Positions 49,840 to 63,100 of a stretch of 64,000 nucleotides of DNA are shown in pieces. Source of the DNA: Pocillopora verrucosa (Eukaryota; Cnidaria; Anthozoa; Scleractinia; Pocilloporidae); assembly GCF_036669915.1 (NCBI RefSeq), contig NC_089318.1:21411755-21475754 (forward strand), read 5' to 3'. The stretch's first letter is position 1, and the number at the start of each line of letters is the position of its first letter. A program made the position numbers and the translations under genes. Below the pieces are notes generated by a model, which saw only the letters and a program-made list of their open reading frames with translations, ran no database searches and had not been told where the DNA came from.

Positions 49840-52800
49840 TCACAGAGAAGGCGGTCCCACATCAACTTGGATAAACAACGTGTCGTCCACCAAATACCGC
49901 CTCGTTTTCAATTTCTCGTGAGACATGAATCTCGCGTACCCACGACCAGGGTTTTCTTCTGCAGTGGGTCTGGCAAAGTTATCTAGTTTCGTATTGGCTC
50001 TGAAGAGCATAGTAACGTTCTGACGCTCGTCTAGGCTCTCTTGCTGATCTATAAGCGTAAATGTGACCTTCTGATTAAATGGCCAAGGCAATATTGCGTC
50101 GTGTTCACCTCTCATGACGATTACGAACGCAGAGAGGTGAGTATTCCTGCCTGATCCGTCGCCGTTGGGATTGACGGAGAGTTTTAACTTGTAGCCATAC
50201 TTTCCAGTGTAAAAGGGATCGCTGTCTATTTTATTGTTCCGGCCAACTTTGGCCTGGTGTAATATATCACCGAAACCAGTTATCTTCCATACAAACATCG
50301 GAGTTTCCATCTGGCTCTTATGCATTTCTTTCTCCTGTGCTGAAACTTTGAGCAAGAGATTGTTGTTTTCCTTTTTCAGGTCGTCCAGTTGTTTCTTAAG
50401 GGTTTTTTTCTCCTCGTCAAATTCTTGCTGCAGTAGGGCGAGCTTCTTGCAAGCGAAGCTCAAATGAGTAGTCGTATCTTCACGAACGTGTGTTTCCAAG
50501 TTTCTTCTTTCCACCTGTAAATATAACGCGGCCATTAGGAAACATGTTTCACATTTGCTACGAGTATGGGACAAATTCAAATCGTCTTCCACTCGGTGAA
50601 GCTTCGAATCTCAGCTTCTTCAAATTTAGCGGTAGAAAGCTCTACCGAACAAGCTACTTTGTACTCGCCAGCGTGCTGTGACCTACATCCCTTTTTTAAA
50701 CCATTGTTCACCGAAGGTCTGGTGAATATATTTAAAGTCCTCAATTTTCGCTATTTTCGGCAATACTCAATGAGTCTGAGGAGGACGATTATTTGTGGTA
50801 AAATTGCTCGGGTGATATTAGAAAAATTTCCTGTGGTGGTTTATATCAAATTACACCCGAAGAGGTGCTATTAGTAATACTTACTTTCATGTTGCACCCC
50901 AAGTCATGAAAAGGACAAGACACTGGCGTAAGGTGGCACTCTGTTTCCAAATGCTTTAACATCTACGAAACACAAAAAGTTGTTTTGTGTGTAAAAATTC
51001 CTCTTACCCTAGGAATGACTATGATGTAGATATTTTGGTGAATATTCAAAACCAAAAAAAAAACAACAAGGGAAAGTGGCAGGTATTAGTTTGTTGACAG
51101 TTTTGTAACATTGGCTGATAGTTATGTAAACAGAGAGAAAAATTTACACCGATTTCAATTCTACTGACATACATCTAAGTATGTATTTTCCAATTAATGT
51201 TCTTTTGGGTCTCTTTACGATCTAACCCACCCTTGAGGGGTATTCTGATATACGGTGGGTCTCTTCACGATCTACCCCACCCTTGGGAGGTATTCCGATT
51301 GATATACGGTGGGTCTCTTCACAATCTACCCTACCCTTGAGGTGTATTCTGATTGATATATGGCAGCACTTATCTAAGGATTGAGGAAAAGTAATCCCCA
51401 GGGAGTTCTCTCATAAATAAACACTTTTCTTATCAGGACAGACAGGAAGCTAAGAAAATAAAAGAAAGGGCCAGTAGAGTTTGTACCCAAAACAGTGGAT
51501 CAATATCAGTATCTGGGCAACTGCCCATCTACCCCTTCCCTAACCCAACATTAACCTTAACTTGTTGTCAATTAACTGTTGTTGAGTTAGGGAAGGGGTA
51601 GGTGGGCAGTTGCCCAGATACTGATATTGATCCAAAAAAGTTTCATACCAAAAGGGAAAACAGAGTGGTTCATCCCAGAGTTCAGTTTCTTCCCCAGAGT
51701 AAGAGGATTGCTGTAGCAGGTACAATGCAGTTTACCCTTAGGATGAAGAGCTATCTCACTTGTAATTTTTCCTGCACCTTTAGAGACCTGTAAAAATTCT
51801 TTGGAAATTATTGTAAGGCTTCACTCTGAGTTAAACATCTCTCTTACCTGCTCCCTTGGGACAACTTGTTCACAACCATTGGAACAGTTCAGAGGGAACT
51901 TAGGACAAGTTTCATTGTGAATCTACAAAATAAAATTAACAGCTGAAACATCATTTTAATCTTACAGTAGCATGCATTTGTTGCATAGGAGTTAGTACAT
52001 AATGGAATAATCCCACTGTAAGTATTTCAACAAACTTCCCTAAAAGTTTGCAAATACCTATTCATACCCCAAGGAAATGAGGGTACTGTTTGATTGACCC
52101 CTTCACTCCTAACTGATTTTCCTTAGTGTCTACCATACAATTTTTACCATGCTAGTTTGGAGAATTTGGTGTTGGATCAACTAATAATCCCCTAAGTAAT
52201 ATTTTTTGTTATTCTTGTCAGTAGTCTATTTGATGATGTATTGATATTGTAAGAGGAAAATACAGCAGTAACTGCAAACTGTGCTAACACCTAAATCCCC
52301 TGGAATATAGAGTGCCAGTAAAAACAACATGGAGACACTTGCATGGAAAATGCCTCTAGAGGGAAGAGGTTGAAGACAAGGAGGAGTAGTGATACTGATA
52401 TTGCACAAGAAATGTGATGGCTATTAGTTCAAAGTCAGTAAAACAGCATTCAGGTTTCTGTCTGTCACACCACACATTAAGACGGCTTATTCAAGTCTGC
52501 TCACATGTTCTTCAGCTTTTGGATACTCTTCTGAGCAAAATTGGCAAGAAACAATTCTCCATTGACACGACACGGCCACATGTTCTTCAATCAGGTTCCT
52601 TGCCAGGAACACACGGCAGTTGGAACTTGGACACTGCACAACCTCGTAGGGACAAATCTGTTGGTGGTTCTGAAAGATTCCAACAAAAATAACAATACTT
52701 AGCAACAGCACATGGTACATGTATGCACACTAGAAAGCAAAACAATGAAATTTGAAAAAGTAAAAAGTAGTTACAATCACCTAAAAATTATCCCTCACAC

Positions 52801-55466
52801 AAGTAGAATTTTATTCTAAAATGAGCTGCTTGTTATACATGTATGTGTAAGAATGACAACTTTTAAATCTGGTATCATCTACATTAGGGTAACCAGTAGA
52901 TTTCTGGAAAGCAGATTAAATGTCTTGATGAGACAAGATTAATCTTGTCTCCCTTAGTTTGTAACATCAGACAAGGAACAATACGAATAAAGGCAGTAAG
53001 TTTCTAAAGAAACTGTATTACTGCATAGGTGAGAGGGTATAACAGGGAAACTTAGTATTATCAACTGAGTTTGTATAACGTAAATTAGCCACTGTAAAGA
53101 GTTTCAAAGCTGAATTTTCAAGTGTTAGCCCTACATCAGCGCCGCAAAAGGTGTGCGTAAAAAAGGTGTGTGTAAAAAAGCATCAGATTAAGACTGTTAA
53201 CTAATAAAATACAGACAGCTTTGACACTCCTACTCCCTTTTAAATGTTGAATATGAACTTCCATTTCATACCTGTTTAAGCTGACAAATCAAAGGGATGA
53301 TGATAGACTGAAAGCATGGATTTCAAGATTTTCATATCCCTAGGACCATGCTTGACTTCATGTGCTTTAAGCTTAAGCACCTAAAGTTAGGTTTGCTGGT
53401 AAATTAGTAGGAAAAGTTTACCAGCAAGCTAGGACTTAATATATCCACCTCATTTTCTTTTTTTTGAGAAAAAAATTCTGATTAGCTACCTCCACATCTC
53501 TGAGCTCTCCTTCCCACTGGCATCTGTTAGGACACTTGACAAAGTAAGAGAGAATCCTTCTCTCGCTTGCCTTATCTGGAAAAATATCCTACAAATAAAA
53601 AAAGATTGAAATGATGGATAAGAAAACAGATCAAAATCAAATTTAATCATTCCTAACTGATTGAGGCTAAGATTAATTTTGGGATCAATTTTATTGTAGG
53701 AAAGTTGTGAACTTAAGTAACATTCTCTCCTCTTCCACTTCCCCTGCTCTTTCACTTTTAGGTACAAGTAGCATATCTGGGGAACAGAATGAAAGCAGCT
53801 AATGTTTCATATATAGAAATTAACTGCAATTACAAAGTTTTCACTTAAATATTCAAATAAGTGAGTACATAATGTGACTTTTTCTAAAGATCTTTGAGCA
53901 ACTTGACTGAAAAAGGATCTGGTATTAGCAGATGGTTTAAACAAGACATCTTAGTAGTTCGTATAGTGTGATCGTCCGGGTGAGTGTAGTTCTGAAAAGA
54001 ACTGTTGTTGGTGACACTCACCCGGACGATCACACTTTATGAACTACTGATACTCCTGGGTTCAAACCATTTACTTTAAGACATCTTAGTTAAGAAAAAC
54101 CAACTTACTTCGGGAATATAGGCATAACAATTACATGTGTTTTTGGTAAAAATAGCCTTAAAATTGAGTGAGATGGAGAATAAGCTTTTTTGTTACAGAA
54201 GCACTTGGAATAAACCACTATAGGAAGTACCTTGTCTTTATCCAATCTTGTTCTGTCTAGTGGGCAGTTAGGATGTTGTATTCTAAAAAGAGAGAACTCT
54301 CGTCAAAAGAAATACTACTTTGTGATAAAGTAACATTCAATGTGTCAACATTCAATGTATATTTTGTAGGGTAACCATCAAGATAACGTAGTTGTCCTGA
54401 AAATGACCCTGATTTCATTATGTTGACGAAGAAAACACTGTTTTCGATTGTGAGATCCTATAAAGACACCACTTGTTTTTCTACGGTAGTTTTTCAAAAA
54501 CTTCACTGTGAAAAGCAAAGCAACAGAATTTTGCCCGCATTCACATAATGCAGTGACAAGGACAAGAGATTTTACTTCGTGTTACATGCATCTATTTGTG
54601 TATTACCACAAAATAGAAGATTTGTAATAACAAGAGAACCGTTCACGTAGTACGACTCAATGACGAAACATTTCTCGCTGGCAATTGTGCAATGTCATCT
54701 ACCAGAGAATATGCATCCCAAACTTGAAATTAGGTCAAACTTCAAAGTTTTGCCCACCCACTTGCCAGATTTAGGCTACTCTTTTCGGACCTTAGAGCTG
54801 ACATATCGCAAATGTTTGCGTTGAAACAAACTATTAATTTAAAACACGACTTTCAAGATACGTGCGAAGCTTTTAACTGCTCGGTTTGATTCATTATGAC
54901 CAGAAGGAAGCTAAAACCAATCAGGATGATTTCATTCGTAACAAGGCTTCAATGCCTCATATTACTCGACAATGGAAATATAAAAACAACTAGAACTCCA
55001 CAATTGGACATCAACATGAAGTTTGAAATTGCCTTGCAGCTTGTTTTTGTCTCACGAGGAGCTAAGTTCTGCATCAGTTGATTTGGATTCGAACATTTGA
55101 CTACACTTCTAAAAAAGTTGCATTGATGATGGCATTGGCTCTAAGTAATTACAGAATTATCATCTGTGAAATATGCTTCTTCTTCCAAAATAGGGGTAGT
55201 CCTGTTTTATCGATAATTCATTAGGCATTCGAAGATCAATCGACTCACTCAGACGACAGTTCTGGAATAACCATTCCAACTTACCGTTTGAAATGTTCAT
55301 TGAGACAGTCATGGCAAAATCTGTGTCCACATCTAGTTAACACAGCATTTCTTAAAGGTAACTGGCATATCTGACAGACAAAATCTTCATCTAGTTCTGT
55401 AACAAAGTCGTAGTCATAGCCCGATGGAAGTGGCGGCGGACGGCCGCTCTGGTCTCGGTCGGCCAT
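49840..55466 (-). CDS. TRAF-family adaptor / E3 ubiquitin ligase
   Basis: Coding exons in transcript order are 55,466-55,285; 54,282-54,231; 53,588-53,490; 52,669-52,505; 51,922-51,848; 50,962-50,885; 50,514-49,840. All GT-AG junctions are in phase, giving 441 aa. The RING finger is at about residues 31-68 (CQICQLPLRNAVLTRCGHRF, CHDC, then NCPLDRTRL). TRAF-type zinc fingers follow (KCPNRCQW, CPYEVVQCPSSNC, SCQFCSEEYP, CPKFPLNCSNGC, CPFHDLGC). A coiled coil precedes the C-terminal MATH domain (FVWKITGF ... RGYARFMSHEKL ... DDTLFIQVDV). TRAFs bind receptor tails through MATH, trimerise through the coiled coil and signal to NF-kB and MAPK in the cytoplasm. The RING residues look intact. The closest vertebrate class (TRAF6-, TRAF3/5- or TRAF4-like) cannot be settled by eye. 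Confidence 0.93.
51207..51363. repeat. Three-unit tandem repeat in TRAF intron
   Basis: Units begin at 51,207, 51,257 and 51,311 with gggtctct, each containing 'cccacccttg' or a close variant. They are 50-54 bp long. Confidence 0.85.
51498..51633. mobile_element. MITE-like hairpin element in TRAF intron
   Basis: Long terminal inverted repeats read GGATCAATATCAGTATCTGG ... and its reverse complement, extending about 50 bp inward to the CCCCTTCCCTAAC / GTTAGGGAAGGGG pair. There is no coding capacity. Confidence 0.8.
53000..53150. mobile_element. Partial interspersed element, sister of the one at 56,256
   Basis: It shares 'tttctaaagaaactgt', 'agtattatcaactgag' and 'gtaaattagccactgtaaag' with the reverse complement of 56,256-56,467. 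The internal part is diverged and one arm is missing. Confidence 0.6.
53951..54050. mobile_element. 100-bp hairpin element in TRAF intron
   Basis: GTGTGATCGTCCGGGTGAGTG near the left end pairs with CACTCACCCGGACGATCACAC near the right end; the outer TTAGTAGTTC / GAACTACTGA also pair. The centre contains GTTCTGAAAAGAAC, a small hairpin of its own. Confidence 0.8.
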
Positions 55467-56427
55467 GTTTATGGCAACGAACTTGCGTGACTTTGTCTTG
55501 AACCCAGTTTCCTCTCGAAAGAGGAAAGGTAGAAGGGTTGAAATTTCCAGTTGTCAATCTGATGATCATAGTAACTCAAGCTGTGTTCCCATTACGGAAA
55601 ACTATTTACTATTTTTATACTTGTTTATTTATCATTGTTGATTATCGTTCCAATCCGTTCTTAACCCTTCAAAATCAAATCTTCCGCTCTACTCTCACTT
55701 CGCGAGAACAGTATCATCCGTCGAACCGATACGATACAATATGTCAAGCTGTCCTGGTGGGGTCGCCACCTTGCAGTGTAGGGAGTATTTTGGCCCTGTT
55801 TCACAGAGACACTAAAGATTCGTAAGTTGAATCAACAAGAGATTTATTGTAGGGTAAAAACCTCCCAACCTTGTCACAGCGATGCTCAAGAATGCAGCGG
55901 TTTATTTATATGGCAATTATGCACACTTGGGAGTAAGCTCTTGCTGGTGAGATAGTTCATTCAAAACATACATGTATTTTGCAGCTTCGCCCTGCACGTG
56001 CACCAGAAATTATTATTTTCTACCCACCTGGGTTGGTGCAAGGTTCAGCTTCAAATTCAAATCACTTTTCTTTGCTCGCGAACTAAAATAATGGACTTAA
56101 AATGTAATTACTTGTGGAACCTTCCGTCAGTCTTATATAAATTCCCGATTTTCTGTTTCCCGTCTCCTGACAGTTAGAAGCCGGTATGTTGCATAAGATT
56201 ACTTGAATTGTTGCATAGCAACGAAATAAGTTAAGAGAATTGCTTGACAATTTATCATTATCAATTGAGTTGTTAATGTAAATTGGCCACCGTAGAGTTA
56301 GAAAGCTAAGCCCTTTGTCAATCGCTCTGACGAGGGGCTGAAGCTCAAAACGTCAGCTTTTCGACTCTTTACGGTGGCCAATTAACGCTATCAACTCAGT
56401 CGATAATACTAAAATTACCTTGTTACA

Positions 56428-56473
<46 letters not shown>

Positions 56474-57161
56474 CTTGTTAACAGAATTGCTACCGGTATT
56501 TAGAGAAAGGAATCGCGATTATTCGTGACACGCCCTGGCGTTTTTTAGGTCTGTTCCTCGTCTAGTTTATCAAAATGTCAGACAAACAGTTCAACAACGC
56601 ACAATGAAACATTTTAAACACTTTGAACCCCTGCCAGTGACTAGCATCTAATTTCTCCTTACTTATGAATCATGCATTGCGGTCACGAGAATAGAGGAAG
56701 TGATTCTCCTCGTCAGAAACTTAGGAGATGCACAGAGAACAGTATGGAGAATATATATCCTGATGTTAGACAGTAAACGGTTGAAACACACCAGGTTACA
56801 TGTTTGTGACTCCCAAACTAATATTTAGCACCCTCTCCAATCCGACAGCGATGAAGGAACCTCATTTTGAAGGATCCTGTCTACACCCTTGAACTCGTCA
56901 ACTAAATGATAATTTAAACACAAAGTATTTCACTCTCTTTAATAATATTGAAAGCCAGGAATTCTGAGTAATTCAGTTGCCAAATGTCTCCATTTCATAA
57001 TGGAGAAACTGGCGACTCAACACTGTGCAAATTGTTCATATCAAGCTGAACAGTTTATTTTGAGTAGGTTTCGATCTGTTTGTGGTCTTTTTAGTTTCTC
57101 CTGTACACGCGCTCGCATCCCAGCGGCACATGGCTTCTTAATGATATCTTTCCTTCGACAT
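55467..57161. other. Intergenic between TRAF 5' end and CCT4 3' end
   Basis: Both neighbours are on the - strand, so this stretch holds the TRAF promoter and the CCT4 3' UTR (AATAAA on the - strand at 57,054-57,059, about 105 bp past the stop). Two repeat elements occupy part of it (56,256-56,467 and about 56,620-56,770). No other exon is seen. Confidence 0.5.
56256..56467. mobile_element. Inverted-repeat element
   Basis: Arms 'attatcaattgagttgttaa' and its approximate reverse complement flank AATTGGCCACCGTAGAG ... CTCTTTACGGTGGCCAATT. The right side extends through 'gtttctttagaaac'. It is non-coding. Confidence 0.75.
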
Positions 57162-60100
57162 TTATCTTGTATTTACCTGTAAAAGAAGATTTCAGAAATT
57201 AATTCTTGCTCTGACTTTTTCCAATTTTCCAGATTTTGGTGGGAGTTCATCTTACTGTGAGGAAGGGATGGTGGAATTAAAGGCTTAAACCTGTGAACAG
57301 CTAAATCAAAAGTTTGGTAATCCTGTTTAAACACACTGACCCTAATCTTTAACTTCTGCCATAAAAAAATAGCTGTCATTGTATATTGCTGTTTCTAACG
57401 CTCCTTGTTACTCTCACTTAACTTCCGTCATTATGAAACCAGCGGGGAAAATATCCCGGTTGCGTGCGGTCTGCTTAGAATAACTTGTATAACTTAAGGC
57501 CGTTAAATTTACCAATGATAGTTATTTATACTTACAATGTCATCGATCTTCAGAATGCTACGAACTGTCTCGGATGCCAACTGAATGGCACTGGTTGACA
57601 CGAGAAGCGGCTGCAGAACGTTCTCTTCTAGAATATTAGTAATTGTGCCCTGAAAAACAAAGATATGAACAAAAATGAAATATGAAAAAAGAAAACTGAA
57701 TAAAACTCTGCCGACAAATAGAAAAAAAAACGCCATACGAGTGAAACTGCCCGTAGCACACGACGTAGAGGTTAACAAGTCAATTTCCTAAGAAAAAGTT
57801 ATGAAACAATGTATCTCGCTGTGCTCAACTTACTTTTCTTAATGATGCCGGGCACAATTCAAAAACCAAACGCCAAAAGGCCAAACATGATAGAAAACGT
57901 CAAGCTATTTAAAGAACTATTGGAGTTGGACAAAGTATAACAAGAATAACAGACTTCTATATGTAACTGTTGTGGAGTAAAAACGGTCCACAAAATATAC
58001 ATTTGAACACTTGAATAGAGTTTCCCGGATCTTACCTTCCTGACGTTTATTCCTGCGGTAGTTTCGCCCTTTGCATGCCTGTTCCTTAGCTCCGTGACTG
58101 TAGCAATAGGATTCAGACCAGCATTCTCGGAGAGTGTGTAAGGGATAACTTCCAACGCCTCTGCAAATGCACGGACACAATACGCCTCCATCCCTGTCAA
58201 CGTGCGCGCATGTTCAGCCAGCTTGATGGACACTTCGATCTCTGGAGCTCCGCCTCCCGCTATGAGAGCTCTGTTGATATCAAGAATCAGAATGAATTAA
58301 ATCAACTAATAAAATGAATAAGAAATGAACCGGTTGAAGAACAAATATGAAAAATGACTCTGTCCCTGTTAATCCAGTACGAAGTCTAAGTTGTCCAACT
58401 ATAGGTGTGAGTAACATGCTACGCTTATAAACCTTCTACCATACATATAATCATAGCCAACGTTGAAAAAAAGGAATTTTGTCAGAAATCTTCATATATA
58501 CATCTTACTACCCTCGCTTTCTTGGCCCGTACTGTAAGTCACAGACCGAGTTATTTCTGCTCGGATTTACGGCCCAAGCACAAGGTTCCGTAATTTAAAG
58601 TACGGACCGAGAAAACAAGATTAGTAAGAGGCATGTACGAAGATTTCTGATAGAAATCTCTTTTTTTATAACGTTGACAATTTTTATATATATTTTAGAA
58701 GATTTATAAGCATACTGTGTTACTCACACTTACAATTGCATAACTAAGACTCTGGCTTATGAAGGGGAAGATCTCAATTTAAACAAACTTTGAATTTATG
58801 GGGCCGCACAGTGAAATTCGGCCCGCTAAACTAATAGATATACACTCAAAGTATAAAGGAAGTACCAGAGTAAAGAAAACTAATCAGTAATCATAACAAG
58901 CTTGAGAAAAAGGCTTTGGTACTTGCATATTTACACTCTTCCTCCTTTTGACTCAATGTTTATGGACATTTTTCCTCCCCTACCACATTCAAGGGAAATG
59001 ATCTTCCACTAAGATATCGTTTTCATGATTCACAAGTTACCTCTTCTTAACCAAGCATCTCACAACACAAAGAGCATCATGAAGTGATCGCTCAGCCTCT
59101 TCCAAGACAAGCTTGTTGGATCCTCTCACCAATATGCTGACAGTTCGACCAGGATTGGTTACCCCTGTTACCTTGACTACTTTGCTGGTACCCAGGGGTA
59201 CTTCCTCCACAAGCTCTGCAGTTGCCAACATCTCTGGAGTGAAGTGATCCAAACTGGCAATTGGTTTACATCCTAAGCTCTGAAATCAAGAAGATAACAA
59301 ATTTACTGCATTCATTTTCAAAGTTCTGGTAGTGACAACCTAAAATTGTTGTTTAAATCACGACTGACTCAAATCAAGATTAATATCAATCTACTAATAA
59401 GTTCTTAACACTTTCAGAAAAAAAAAAACAGCTTACAGTTTATTTTCAGCCGTTTTCCCTCCAATTAAGATTCAACCCTATATAACATTATAACTAATAT
59501 ACGCTTTCACACAAGAATCTTGAGACAAAAATGTGTACCACCTTTCCAGTAACCTCTATGAACTTCAAAATGGAGTTCTTTGGCTACATCTTTCTACTAT
59601 TTGTGACTATTTTCCCCTGGATTGCTTGAATAAATTCCTTAGCCCCACAAGGTTCACTTACCTTGCATATGAATTCTATTTCATCTCTCTCTATGTCCCT
59701 AACAACAAGAATCTTCATTTTGTTCAAGAAATGGAGGGCTAAGTCACTGACAGCATCTCTGTAAAACAGAAAACAGCAGAGAATATTAACAGAGATAAAG
59801 ATAAAAACTCTGCAAAAATTTACACTTGTGCCTTCTTTGCCTGGTCGTAAAATAACAACCCAATCAACAACCCAATCTACAACCCAATCTACAAATAACA
59901 AACAACCCAATCTACAAATAAACACAAAAGCTGAAAAATGTGCACAACATACCTTAGAATAGATTTTTGGATGAGCAGAACATTACATCCTGCCTTTTTT
60001 ATTTTCTTGCAGATATCAAGGATGTACTGACGTTCCTCGCGTAGCACCCTGTCCATCTGTGTGTAGTCACTAACTATTACTTGATTTTCCATCTGATAGG

Positions 60101-63100
60101 AAAACAATTCATAGTCTGGTCAATTAACCCTTTACACCCTAACATCAGTGTGCATATTCTCCATACTGTTCTCTATAAATTTCCTAATGTGCTGGCAAGG
60201 AGAATTCGTTAAACAATCTAGAGATTCTTCAGTTGGTGATCATTTCCTTTATTCTCATAACCTTAATGTTTGATTCAGGGGTGATATTGAAAGGAGAATT
60301 TAGATGCTGGTCACTCTCAGGAATTAAAGGGTTAAAAAAGGTTTCTTTAATATGATTACTGTGAATTCTTGGGGTGATTTTAACTCTGAATATAGTAAAC
60401 AGAAAATTGGTCTTGTTTATATTAACATCAGAAATCTGTACAGGTTTATTTTGCCTAGCCTATCAGCAAAATCAGTGCACCCCCATGCTTGAAAAACTGC
60501 TTATCTTTTATTAAATTAGATACAGATTTGTGAATTTTACTTGCTATCCACACAAAGTTATCAATCCATTCAAACTTACATCTGTTTTTGGAGGAGAAAT
60601 ACAGAACTGTATAAGTCCAATTTTGGCTTTCTCCACTTGCGATATTCCTCCAGCCAAATGGCTGATTTTTTGTTCCAGAACAAGACCCTCCACCAGCTCT
60701 GTATCATCTACTGTGCCACTGAAAAACAAAACACAACCATCTCAGTGAAGAAGGTAAAAGAATTGTTAACATTGTTCAAGACCATGCCAAGACAAGAAGA
60801 GGAAGCAAGAGTTTCCAAAGATGAGTTAATAAAAGCTCAGAGTTAATTCCACAATTCAAGTTATTTGTCTGACAGTCATGTCACAGACAGGAATTGTGAT
60901 ATCATGAACATTCAAGATAGAAAATTTTCTGAACCAAAACATACTGAAAATATTCACTATGGTAAAATATCAACACTATACAAGGAAACAGCTCAGACAG
61001 CACTCAATGGTGCAGATTGATTAATCACAGAAGAATATTATGGGGGCAATCATTTGGTCATCATAGCTGTACACCAGAGTCCTAGCACACTGTACCCATC
61101 TTTACAAATCTTCTTACAGAGAAGCAATTTTGCAGCCTAATGTTGCTACATGGAATCAGAACTGGGAAAAATTTAAGCAAATCCATTTTAATGACATACC
61201 CTAATTTCTGCACAACTCGGATATCTTTAAGGTTAACATTTTCAGCTGTTGCAGGATCAATGACTCTCAGGACAGCATCAACCGTGATTGGTGCCAAGAG
61301 ATTTGAGTACTGAGAGACAACCTAATGAGGAAATGAAAGGAAGTATTAAGACCACAAACAACATCTAAAGAGATGGCAAAATCTCAAAAAAACACTACTC
61401 AGATTTAAAGAAGACAAGAATGTCAAAAAAATGCTTTCATGCTGCTTAAAACCTGCTGGAAGTAGAGTGGAGTAGAGTTAACTACTTGACAGTACTTAAT
61501 TAACACATAATTGGTGCCAGCCCCATCACCTTAGAACTGAGGGATGTCATTGCACTTTTCAGTAGAGATGCTCTGTCACTTAAAGCAACTGGCATGGACA
61601 TGGTTGTCAGTATTTCCACTGCCTTAGCAGCTGCCTTCTCAAAAGATTCAGATACAGTGGTGGGGTGAATTCCTACAATGATGAAGAAAGACTGTTAAAA
61701 AAAGATCAATGCGTCTGATCACTTTAGTGTCTTTATTTTTGTGACATCTTTCTTACTCTGGAAGGCAAATTTCCCAGTCCAAATCTTGAGGTACATTTGT
61801 ACATCATGCTCTCAGACCAGACTTTAAAGATAAATAATTTGTTAGACTCTAATCAACGTTTTCTTTGTCTTTTGTTTTACCTCTAGGACCACAAGTAATT
61901 AAAAAGAAACAGGAGGTAAACAAGTTGGTGCAGATATACTTTAAGAGTTCTCTCACCAAACCTTTCTCACATAATTTTAAGAGAAGTTGTAGGTTGCCTT
62001 AAGTGACCTTACCATTAAAAGATTAATGAAAAAGTTGTTGGGGGCAATCATTTTTTTCCTCCCTCTCATCTGAATAACAAGCCATTAGTTCAAGCAAGCT
62101 ATTAAATGAAGAGGGTATGATGTCATTCTTTGCATTACACTAAATGTAAGTAACTCAAGAAAGATGCTAATGTTGCTCAAACTATCTAGCCAAGCACATT
62201 TAAAGCGATAAATCTTACATGGTGTCTGTATCTAATTTCCACACACAATTAATCCTTGTAAGGCATATGCAGTAACAAGATACCTTTCTCCAGTAGTTTA
62301 GCACTAGCACTGAGTAAGCTTCCAGCAATCACTACTACAGTTGTTGTACCATCTCCAGCCTCTATGTCTTGTGCTTTAGACAACTCTACCAGCTAAAATC
62401 ACAATAATAGATATATAATTTTAACTCATGTGGTTTAGATGGTACACAAAAGCTGTCAGTAGTATCAAAACCTAAAACTCATTTATGAGAGAAAAGACAA
62501 CAAATTTTTTACTGCATAACACACATAAGCACTAGTTTCATTGCAACTCAAGCAGTCAAGCTTAAAAATGTAGTCCTGGAAACAAGTTACTGCATGAAAA
62601 AAATTTATAAGACTCTCAAGGCATTATATATATGAACACAGCAGATACATTAATTCATACTTTACAGATGGTCTAAATGTACAACTGTACACCTAACAAG
62701 CCCATGTTGATTGCTTCTATTGACTTTAAACGTATCAGTTACAGTAAAGTTGTTGGAGCAACCATTTGATTTCTCCCTCCCATCTGAATAACAAGCCAGA
62801 AATGTGGGCAAGCTATTTAATGAAGAGGGTAAAAACAAACACTTGGTACAGATTCGCATTTTACATCAGTAGTGGAGCACAGCATGTAACTCCAGCAAGA
62901 AACATTAAATACAAATTTTGCAGTAAAAATTATATGCAGTTTAATGTAATTTAACAGAGTTAACAACAAAGAGCATCAGCTTTCTCTAGTAGTCTGCTGT
63001 TGTTGCATATGCGTGTGCGTGGGAATTCCGTGTACTCTTCATTTAAGGCTTTCTTGTGAAAGCTTTGAGTGTGAACTTTCAGCATTGTTTGAAGTGCCAG

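Noticed and set aside
57859-58233. Separate - strand protein [13 protein letters not shown]...
   Set aside because: This is a CCT4 exon reading through its donor into the intron; the correct exon ends at 58,036.
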